Part shown: positions 1-4,684 of the stretch, in pieces
Layout: each line of letters begins with the position of its first letter
How positions within the stretch are numbered: the first letter of the stretch is position 1
NCBI GenBank assembly: GCA_035540515.1
Contig: DATLGM010000077.1
Coordinates: 1-5,811, forward strand
Reading direction: 5' to 3'
Origin: WHTG01 sp035540515
GTDB taxonomy: Bacteria; Actinomycetota; Nitriliruptoria; Euzebyales; Egibacteraceae
DNA length: 5,811 bases
Position numbers and translations under genes: made by a program
The notes under the pieces: model-generated
What the model saw: only the letters and a program-made list of their open reading frames with translations
Told to the model about the DNA's origin: nothing
The model's database searches: none

Positions 1-72
1 GTGCTGTCCCCATGGCCAGGAAAGTTCGACGTCGCGCCCTCGGTCCCCTGCACGGGAGAAGAGGGTTTGCCG

Positions 73-91
73 ACCGGGCCGCCGGCCGGGT
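73..91 (-). terminator. Weak stem-loop after the small Gly/Arg-rich gene
   Basis: Two 8-base arms (73-80 and 84-91) pair with one mismatch around a 3-base loop, about 10 bases past the stop codon of the minus-strand gene. There is no T-run after it, so it is not a classical intrinsic terminator. Its position is right for one, but G/C-rich stems arise easily by chance at this base composition. Confidence 0.25.
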
Positions 92-100
92 GCGCCGACG

Positions 101-292
101 TCAGCCGCGCAGCAGGCGCCCGACGATGCGGCCCAGTCCACCGCCGCCGGCGGGCGTTCCGTACCCCGAGCGGCGTCCGTACCCACGGGCGGGTGCCCGG
201 GTGCCGTACCCGGACGACGTGCCACGACGGCTGCCGGCGCCGAGCATGCCTCCGACGCCCTGCAAGATCCGACCGACGTTGTAGCTGCGCAT
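101..292 (-). CDS. Small Gly/Arg/Tyr-rich basic protein of unknown function
   Basis: This gene encodes 63 residues starting at ATG 290-292 on the minus strand and ending at TGA 101-103. I do not recognise the family. Seen: 20 Gly and 11 Arg, no Asp, Glu, Lys or Cys, so the net charge is about +11. Three GYG triplets (residues 28-30, 37-39, 43-45) lie in a low-complexity middle with Ser, Thr, Pro and Arg. The two ends are less disordered and resemble each other: VGRILQGVGGMLG (6-18) and LGRIVGRLLRG (53-63), glycine-spaced and possibly amphipathic. A Shine-Dalgarno match (GAGGAG) six bases upstream fixes the start. The frame stays open far upstream across gdhA, but only this last part has a ribosome site and a sensible composition. 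It is transcribed divergently from the methyltransferase. By composition it could bind nucleic acid or a membrane; that is inference. The main alternative is a chance ORF. Confidence 0.62.
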   Translation of the reverse strand: MRSYNVGRILQGVGGMLGAGSRRGTSSGYGTRAPARGYGRRSGYGTPAGGGGLGRIVGRLLRG

Positions 293-298
293 GGTGTT

Positions 299-304
299 CT
301 CCTC
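299..304 (-). promoter_or_regulatory. Ribosome binding site of the small Gly/Arg-rich gene
   Basis: The minus strand reads GAGGAG here, then six bases, then ATG. This is close to ideal spacing. It is the main reason for calling a real gene start at 292 rather than treating the reading frame as part of the long antisense ORF. Confidence 0.7.
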
Positions 305-456
305 GGTGATGCGGTCCGGGCCCCCGTCGTTCCCGCCCGACCTGCGTCGGACGCGCGCCGGCGCACCCGAATCCCAGCGATTTGTCCGCAAACCCCCGCT
401 CCCCTGTCCGCCCGTCCGGGCGTGGTGTTGTGCCAGGCTGTGCGTCCGCGCGGGTT

Positions 457-464
457 GAGGAGAG
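457..464 (+). promoter_or_regulatory. Ribosome binding site of the methyltransferase gene
   Basis: GAGGAGAG lies five bases before ATG 470. It decides the start: the frame is open back to a GTG at 422, but that codon has no Shine-Dalgarno match and the extra 16 residues are not methyltransferase-like. In the divergent gap upstream (293-456) I see no convincing promoter for either gene. Confidence 0.8.
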
Positions 465-469
465 ACCGC

Positions 470-1081
470 ATGGCAACCGACTTCGATCAGAAGGCGAGCA
501 CCTGGGACGACGATCCGGACCGCGTCGAGCGTGCCCGCGTCGCCGCGGACGCGATCCGGCAAAACGTGCCGCTGACCCCGGCGACGCGTCTGCTCGAGTA
601 CGGCGCCGGCACGGGACTGGTTGCGCAGCACCTGGCCGGAGACGTCGGTTCCATCACGCTGGCCGACCCGTCGAACGGGATGCGGGAGGTCATGGCCGCC
701 AAGATCGCCGGCGGCGCACTCCCGTCCGGCGCGCGTGTGTGGGACCTCGACCTGACGCAACAGCCGGTGCCCGACGATCGCTTCGACCTGCTCGTGACGG
801 TCATGACGCTGCACCACATCCTCGACCTGCCGCCGGTGCTGGCAGGCTTCGCAAGAATGCTCGACCACGGCGGTCACCTGTGCGTCGTCGACCTGGAGGA
901 GGAGGACGGGTCGTTTCACGACGACGACGCCTTCGAGGGTCACCACGGTCTGGCGCGGTCGCTGCTGAGCGACCTCGCCGAACGCGCCGGCTTCACGCCG
1001 CCGTCGTTCCAGCACATCTACGACATCGACAAGGACGGCACCCCCTACCCGATGTTCCTGTCGGTGTGCCGGCGCTCGTAG
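470..1081 (+). CDS. Class I SAM-dependent methyltransferase
   Basis: This 203-residue enzyme should transfer a methyl group from S-adenosylmethionine to an unidentified acceptor in the cytoplasm. Seen: SAM-binding motif I LLEYGAGTGL at residues 41-50; the acidic end of strand 2, ITLADPS, at 62-68; motif RFDLLVTVMTLHHI at 104-117; and the strand 5 region GGHLCVVDLEEEDGSFH at 134-150. The order matches a Rossmann-like Methyltransf_11/23-type fold. The phrase DLEEEDGSFH followed by a GF/HIYD segment is, from memory, typical of a small UbiE-like subfamily without a well-defined substrate. The length fits a single catalytic domain with no extra substrate domain. There is no signal peptide or membrane segment. 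It lies 93 bases ahead of gdhA on the same strand; co-transcription is possible but no functional link is apparent. Fold assignment is secure; the substrate is unknown. Confidence 0.92.
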   Translation: MATDFDQKASTWDDDPDRVERARVAADAIRQNVPLTPATRLLEYGAGTGLVAQHLAGDVGSITLADPSNGMREVMAAKIAGGALPSGARVWDLDLTQQPVPDDRFDLLVTVMTLHHILDLPPVLAGFARMLDHGGHLCVVDLEEEDGSFHDDDAFEGHHGLARSLLSDLAERAGFTPPSFQHIYDIDKDGTPYPMFLSVCRRS

Positions 1082-1155
1082 GTCCGCGCTTTTGGTGGAG
1101 GACCGGCGAGGCCGCACACTGCGAGGACCAGGTCCGTCGACGCCGACGACGGTCC
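1081..1155 (+). repeat. Clustered GGTCC/GGACC words before gdhA
   Basis: The short gap before gdhA holds five copies of GGTCC or GGACC, at 1081, 1100, 1125, 1131 and 1151. Two of them form the palindrome GGACCaGGTCC at 1125-1135. The longer word GGTCCG recurs at 1081, 1131 and 1151, at spacings of 50 and 20 bases, and GAGGACC recurs at 1098 and 1123. This could be a regulator binding region for gdhA or a by-product of base composition. A poor promoter-like pair (TTGGTG, 17 bases, CACACT at 1092-1120) overlaps it. Confidence 0.3.
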
Positions 1156-1174
1156 GTGCGGAGGGGTCTGCAAC

Positions 1175-2515
1175 ATGCTCGACGAGAAGGTGGAACCGAT
1201 CTTCGATGTGATCGCGCGGCGCAACGCCGGCGAGGTCGAGTTCCACCAGGCGGTCCGGGAGGTCCTCGAGTCCCTCGGGCCGGTCCTCGCCAAGCACCCA
1301 GAGCTGGCCGACTTCAAGATCGTCGAGCGGATCTGTGAGCCGGAGCGCCAGATCATCTTCCGGGTCCCGTGGCAAGACGACCGCGGCGAGGTCCACATCA
1401 ACCGCGGGTTCCGGGTCGAGTTCAACAGCGCGCTCGGCCCGTACAAGGGAGGCCTGCGGTTCCATCCCTCGGTGAACCTGGGGATCGTCAAGTTCCTCGG
1501 CTTCGAGCAGATCTTCAAGAACGCGCTGACCGGCATGCCCATCGGTGGCGGAAAGGGTGGCTCTGACTTCGATCCCAAGGGTCGTTCGGACAGCGAGGTC
1601 ATGCGCTTCTGCCAGAGCTTCATGACCGAGCTGTACCGCCATCTCGGCGAGTACACCGACGTCCCGGCCGGCGACACCGGCGTCGGCATGCGAGAGCTCG
1701 GGTACCTGTTCGGCCAGTACAAGCGGATCACCAACCGCTACGAGTCCGGGACGTTGACCGGCAAGGGCATTGATTGGGGCGGCGCCCTGGTCCGCACCGA
1801 GGCGACGGGCTACGGCACCGTGTTCTTCGTCGAGGAGATGCTCAAGGCCCGCGGCGAGTCGCTGGACGGTCGCGACTGCATCGTGTCGGGCTCGGGCAAC
1901 GTCGCGATCTATGCCATCGAGAAGGTGCATCAGCTGGGCGGGCGGGTCGTCGCGTGCTCGGACTCCGACGGGGTCGTGCACGACCCGAAAGGCATCGACG
2001 TCGACCTGCTCAAGCAGGTCAAGGAGGTCGAGCGGCGACGGGTCAGTGACTACGCACAGCGGCGTGGCGACGCGACGTTCCTGCCGGGGGGCAACCTGTG
2101 GGATCTGCCGTGTGACGTCGCGCTGCCGTGCGCGACGCAGAACGAGCTGAACGGACGGGACGCCGCGGCGCTGATCCGCGGGGGATGCACGGCGGTCGCC
2201 GAGGGCGCGAACATGCCTTGCACCCCCGACGCGGTGCGAGCGTTTCGGGAGGCGGGCGTCGCGTTCGGTCCGGGCAAGGCGGCGAACGCGGGCGGCGTCG
2301 CCACCTCGGCACTGGAGATGCAGCAGAACGCCAGTCGCGACCGGTGGACGTTCGAGCACACCGAGGCGCGACTGGGCGAGATCATGGCGAACATTCACGA
2401 GCTGTGTTTCGCGACAGCCGAGGAGTACGGGGCGCCCGGCGACTACGTCCGGGGTGCGAACATCGCCGGTTTCCTTCGCGTCGCGTCGGCGATCAAGGCG
2501 CTGGGACTGGTGTGA
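1175..2515 (+). CDS. gdhA: NADP-type glutamate dehydrogenase
   Basis: This 446-residue enzyme catalyses reductive amination of 2-oxoglutarate with ammonium to give glutamate, and is a cytoplasmic homohexamer in its family. Its length almost equals E. coli GdhA (447). Seen: substrate lysine in GPYKGGLRFH (K91); catalytic lysine in MPIGGGKGGSDFDPKG (K127); catalytic aspartate in VPAGDTGVG (D167); the Rossmann glycine motif VSGSGNVA (237-244); SDSDG (262-266) after strand 2, which suits NADP; and the substrate-domain motif AEGANMP (342-348) followed by KAANAGGV (368-375). ATG 1175 is preceded by GGAGGGG at 1160-1166, eight bases away. No residue known to be essential is missing and the frame is intact. 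The gene before it is 93 bases away, and a hairpin follows it six bases past the stop, so it is probably mono- or bicistronic. Cofactor choice (NADPH) is inferred from subfamily similarity and the SDS motif, not proven. Confidence 0.97.
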   Translation: MLDEKVEPIFDVIARRNAGEVEFHQAVREVLESLGPVLAKHPELADFKIVERICEPERQIIFRVPWQDDRGEVHINRGFRVEFNSALGPYKGGLRFHPSVNLGIVKFLGFEQIFKNALTGMPIGGGKGGSDFDPKGRSDSEVMRFCQSFMTELYRHLGEYTDVPAGDTGVGMRELGYLFGQYKRITNRYESGTLTGKGIDWGGALVRTEATGYGTVFFVEEMLKARGESLDGRDCIVSGSGNVAIYAIEKVHQLGGRVVACSDSDGVVHDPKGIDVDLLKQVKEVERRRVSDYAQRRGDATFLPGGNLWDLPCDVALPCATQNELNGRDAAALIRGGCTAVAEGANMPCTPDAVRAFREAGVAFGPGKAANAGGVATSALEMQQNASRDRWTFEHTEARLGEIMANIHELCFATAEEYGAPGDYVRGANIAGFLRVASAIKALGLV

Positions 2516-2520
2516 CGCCG

Positions 2521-2551
2521 CGGGCGTGTCTCGTGCATGTCGAGACGCCCG
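2521..2551 (+). terminator. Bulged hairpin terminator after gdhA
   Basis: CGGGC (2521-2525) plus GTCTCG (2528-2533) pair with CGAGAC (2541-2546) plus GCCCG (2547-2551). This makes an 11-base-pair stem with a 2-base bulge and a 7-base loop, starting six bases after the gdhA stop. No T-run follows, which is common in actinobacterial terminators. It separates gdhA from the lipoprotein unit. Confidence 0.6.
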
Positions 2552-2622
2552 GGAACCTTGGCGACGTCGTCGACGTCCCACCGGCGACCGCGGGCTGTCC
2601 GCGACGATCGAAAGGCGGGACG

Positions 2623-3072
2623 ATGACGTGGATTCGGACGTTGATGGTGCTGGCCGTGCTGCTCATTGGTGCTGCGGCGTGCGGCCCGCAGGACGCCGCC
2701 GCGGGTGGCGCCTCGGCGGACGCACCGGTCGCAGACGACGCCGACCCGGCCGCCGGGATATGCGCCGCGGACCAGCCGGACTGCGTGGACACGCCACAGC
2801 TGAACGACGACGAGCCGGTGGCCGTGGACCAGACCGGCATCAAGCAGTTCCGGCGTGACGCCCGGTTCTACCTCGGCCGCCCGCAGACTGAGTTGAGCGA
2901 GTTCGTCCGCATCGGCCGGATCGACGACGAGCACATGATGCTCACCGAGGACTACCGGATCGGACGGATCACCGTCGAACTTGACACCTTGGACGGCGCG
3001 GACGCGCCCGTTGTGACCAGCGCCACGGTTGAGCTGCCCGACGGCCCGGAGACCTTCCGTCTGAAGGAATAG
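2623..3072 (+). CDS. Lipoprotein with I78-inhibitor-like C-terminal domain
   Basis: This 149-residue exported lipoprotein starts at ATG 2623, with an AAAGGCGGGA stretch at 2611-2620 as a moderate ribosome site. Residues 1-19 form a signal peptide (basic R5, then a hydrophobic LMVLAVLLIGAAA) and C20 is the probable lipidation site; the -3 position is Ala rather than the usual Leu. Residues 22-75 are Ala/Asp-rich and probably flexible, with a C47/C54 pair that might form a disulfide. The C-terminal part, about 78-149, has the order YLGRP, then MLTEDYRIGRITVELD (105-120), then VTSATVELPDG (131-141). This resembles the bacterial peptidase inhibitor I78 family, whose signature is roughly TMDYRxxRLNxxxD, but lacks its usual terminal Cys-Gly. 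The family match is from memory and moderate; inhibitor activity is not shown. It is the first gene of a tight unit, 20 bases before the DUF1905 gene. No promoter is evident in front. Confidence 0.85.
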   Translation: MTWIRTLMVLAVLLIGAAACGPQDAAAGGASADAPVADDADPAAGICAADQPDCVDTPQLNDDEPVAVDQTGIKQFRRDARFYLGRPQTELSEFVRIGRIDDEHMMLTEDYRIGRITVELDTLDGADAPVVTSATVELPDGPETFRLKE

Positions 3073-3092
3073 CCGGGGGTCTGACCGGTACC

Positions 3093-3404
3093 ATGCGTGC
3101 CGTGGGGCCGTTCGAGTTCGACGCCGAGCTGTGGCTGTGGGACGGTGACGCAGCGTGGCACTTCGTCACCGTGCCCGAGGACGTCTCGGACGAGATCGAA
3201 GCCTCCGCGACAGCCGGCGGGTTCGGCTCGGTACCGGTGAGCGTCACGGTCGGTTCGACGACGTGGTCGACCTCCATCTTCCCCGACACCAAGCGGGGGG
3301 CGTACCTGCTGCCGGTGAAGAAGGACGTCCGCCGGCGCGAGGGCCTGGAGGCCGGAACCCGCGTCGCGCTCGCCCTCCAGGTGCGCGAAGGGACCTCGGG
3401 GTGA
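3093..3404 (+). CDS. DUF1905 domain protein
   Basis: This 103-residue protein is a single DUF1905 domain (Pfam PF08922), a small beta-barrel of unknown biochemical role. Seen: the family's opening FEFDAELWLWDGDAAWHFVTVP (residues 8-29), then VSDEIEA (32-38), GGFGSVPVSVTVG (42-54), TTWSTSIFPD (56-65), and GAYLLPVKKDVRRREGL (69-85) leading into the last strand. It has no signal peptide and should be cytoplasmic, unlike both neighbours. ATG 3093 lies 20 bases after the previous stop; the ribosome site is poor (GGGGGT, about 12 bases away), so translation may depend on coupling. The stop overlaps the start of the next gene in GTGA. DUF1905 domains also occur joined to YdeI/OmdA-type domains; no such partner is present here. 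Family call is confident; function is unknown. Confidence 0.92.
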   Translation: MRAVGPFEFDAELWLWDGDAAWHFVTVPEDVSDEIEASATAGGFGSVPVSVTVGSTTWSTSIFPDTKRGAYLLPVKKDVRRREGLEAGTRVALALQVREGTSG

Positions 3405-4186
3405 CCGGCCGGCGAGGCGTTCGGGGGGCAGCGCTAGTCGCTGTGGCGTGCCTCGCCGCGTCGTGCGGCCTGCGCGGCGACGCGACCTCGCAGGTGGCGT
3501 TCGACGGGCCGGCGCCGGCAGCAAGCGAGGCGGTCGAGGCCGCGACCGTTGTGGAGCCGGCCGCGGCGACGACCTCTCCGGCCGACCCAGGCGAGCAGGC
3601 CACCCAACCTCGGCAGCCGCTGGCCCAGGAGGAGGCCACACCGGCTGCACCCCTGCCCTCGCCTCCGGCCGCCGTGCGCACCGTGCCGCCGGCGCAGACC
3701 ACGACGCAGGCCGACGATCGCCAGACGTCACTGCCGCCGATGTGCCGACCCATCAACTGGCCAAGCGAGTCGGTGCACCCATCGGACGACGTCATCCGCG
3801 ATCTCAACGACTACGGCGCGCGCCACCCGCAGCAGTGGGGCGAGTTCTGGCTGTGGGACGACCACGTGCGCGTCGCGTTCACCGGCGACCTCGAGGGTCA
3901 CCGGCGACGGCTCGAGGCACTGCTCGATGGTCGCCACCCGCTCGAGCTCGTCGCCGTACGCTGGTCGTACCGCGAGCTTCGAGCGATGCAACGGCGCCTC
4001 GTGAAGGCGCAGTGGGAACGCCAGCCGGTCGCCGGCGTCCAGTGGCAGGCGGTGGGCACCGATGTGGTCAACAACACGGTGTCGGTCATGTTCGACACCG
4101 TCGACCGCGACGTCCGCGAGGCGATGGCGGCGCAGTTCGGCACCGAGCGGTACTGCCTCGAAGAGGGCACCGTCGGACCGGACTAG
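3401..4186 (+). CDS. Lipoprotein with disordered linker and conserved C-terminal domain
   Basis: This 261-residue protein starts at GTG 3401, overlapping the DUF1905 stop by four bases, with GAAGGGA (3387-3393) seven bases upstream. Residues 1-21 form a signal peptide with an Arg-rich n-region and a short hydrophobic core; LAASC gives lipidation at C22 (C17 is a less likely alternative). Residues about 28-112 are rich in Ala, Pro, Thr and Glu and look disordered, suiting a spacer from membrane to surface. The C-terminal domain (about 113-256) contains GEFWLWDDHVRVAFTGDLEGH (147-167), LELVAVRWSYRELRAMQRRL (181-200) and NNTVSVMFD (224-232). This beta-alpha-beta pattern, with N-x-V strands, reminds me of prodomains of alpha-lytic-type proteases, but no protease domain follows. 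C115 and C252 bracket the domain and might form a disulfide. The family resemblance is tentative; the lipoprotein call is firm. Confidence 0.85.
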   Translation: MTGRRGVRGAALVAVACLAASCGLRGDATSQVAFDGPAPAASEAVEAATVVEPAAATTSPADPGEQATQPRQPLAQEEATPAAPLPSPPAAVRTVPPAQTTTQADDRQTSLPPMCRPINWPSESVHPSDDVIRDLNDYGARHPQQWGEFWLWDDHVRVAFTGDLEGHRRRLEALLDGRHPLELVAVRWSYRELRAMQRRLVKAQWERQPVAGVQWQAVGTDVVNNTVSVMFDTVDRDVREAMAAQFGTERYCLEEGTVGPD

Positions 4187-4192
4187 CGTTTT

Positions 4193-4207
4193 CTGGACTC
4201 ATTCCAG
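4193..4207 (+). promoter_or_regulatory. Probable FurA operator upstream of furA
   Basis: CTGGA (4193-4197) and TCCAG (4203-4207) form a perfect inverted repeat around CTCAT. It covers the -35 element of the furA promoter, where a bound repressor would block RNA polymerase. The GACTCATTCCAG wording agrees with my memory of furA operators in mycobacteria and Streptomyces. It sits in a locally AT-richer stretch of an otherwise very GC-rich sequence. Confidence 0.75.
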
Positions 4208-4222
4208 TTACCGGGCTAGGCT
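4194..4222 (+). promoter_or_regulatory. furA-katG promoter, predicted leaderless
   Basis: A -35-like TGGACT (4194-4199) and a -10-like TAGGCT (4217-4222, fitting TANNNT) are separated by exactly 17 bases. Six bases follow the -10 box before GTG 4229, so transcription should begin at or within a base or two of the start codon. No Shine-Dalgarno site precedes furA, which agrees with a leaderless message. Confidence 0.75.
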
Positions 4223-4228
4223 CGGCGC

Positions 4229-4684
4229 GTGCCCCATGACACTGCCGTCGACCACGATGCGCTGCTGCGCGGGCACGGCATGCGCGTGACGGCCAAGCGG
4301 CGAGCGGTGCTGCGAGCGGTGTCGGACCGGCCGCACAGCACGACCGACGACATCTGCCGCAGCGTGCGTGCCCAGCTGGGCGGCGTCTCCGCGCAGGCGG
4401 TCTACGACGCGCTGGCGGCCTTGACCGACCGGGGGCTGCTGCGACGGATCCAGCCCGCCGGGTCACCGGCGCGCTACGAACGCCGCGTCGGTGACAACCA
4501 CCACCACCTCGTGTGCCGGACCTGCAACCGCATGGTCGACGTGGACTGCGCGGTGGGTTCCGCCCCCTGCCTGACGGCCGCCGACGCAGCGGGCTATGAG
4601 GTCGACGAGGCGGAAGTCGTCTACTGGGGCCGCTGCCCCGAGTGTGCAGAAGCAACAACGCGAACAGGAGAGCAACAGCCGTGA
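4229..4684 (+). CDS. furA: Fur-family peroxide-responsive repressor FurA
   Basis: This 151-residue cytoplasmic repressor is expected to bind its own promoter, using iron and structural zinc, and to release katG expression under peroxide stress. Seen: an N-terminal winged-helix region (about 12-83) with MRVTAKRRAVLRAV, the recognition stretch VSAQAVYDALAALTDRGL (53-70) and the wing GSPARYERR; then the dimer and metal domain with DNHHHLVC (89-96). Two CxxC pairs, C96/C99 and C136/C139, form the structural zinc site. The order and wording (RVGDNHHH, VDCAVG-APCLTA, DEAEVVYWG) closely match M. tuberculosis FurA as I remember it, with near-equal length. The start is GTG 4229: a -10 box lies six bases before it and no ribosome site is present. 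The stop overlaps the katG start. Any other Fur paralogue (zinc-type Zur) is unlikely given the katG partner. Confidence 0.96.
   Translation: MPHDTAVDHDALLRGHGMRVTAKRRAVLRAVSDRPHSTTDDICRSVRAQLGGVSAQAVYDALAALTDRGLLRRIQPAGSPARYERRVGDNHHHLVCRTCNRMVDVDCAVGSAPCLTAADAAGYEVDEAEVVYWGRCPECAEATTRTGEQQP
4666..4670 (+). promoter_or_regulatory. Ribosome binding site of katG
   Basis: AGGAG lies ten bases before GTG 4681, inside the end of furA. It supports the GTG start that overlaps the furA stop, and shows that katG has its own initiation signal whereas furA appears leaderless. Confidence 0.75.

Noticed and set aside
1..309. 102-codon plus-strand open frame at the left edge
   Set aside because: Its composition is Arg/Pro/Cys-rich like a shadow frame, it overlaps the small minus-strand gene, and no ribosome site can be seen because it starts at the edge.
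293..456. Possible promoters in the divergent gap, such as CAGGCT at 434 on the plus strand and an ACAAAT-like box on the minus strand
   Set aside because: None has a partner element at correct spacing. The GGAAC word on the minus strand, which could suggest an ECF sigma factor, lacks a matching -10 element.
422..469. Upstream GTG start extending the methyltransferase by 16 residues
   Set aside because: There is no Shine-Dalgarno match before 422, while ATG 470 has GAGGAGAG at ideal distance and begins the typical N-terminus (FDQKASTWDDDP).
101..2581. 826-codon open frame on the minus strand across the methyltransferase and gdhA
   Set aside because: It lies antisense to two clear genes with intact motifs, its product is low-complexity Arg/Val/Asp-rich, and no ribosome site supports its far start. 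Only its final 63 codons have a proper start signal and are annotated.
3132..3860. Identical 13-base word TGGCTGTGGGACG in the DUF1905 gene (3132) and second lipoprotein gene (3848), coding WLWD in both
   Set aside because: Similarity does not extend to either side at DNA or protein level, so it is more likely coincidence than a duplicated domain.
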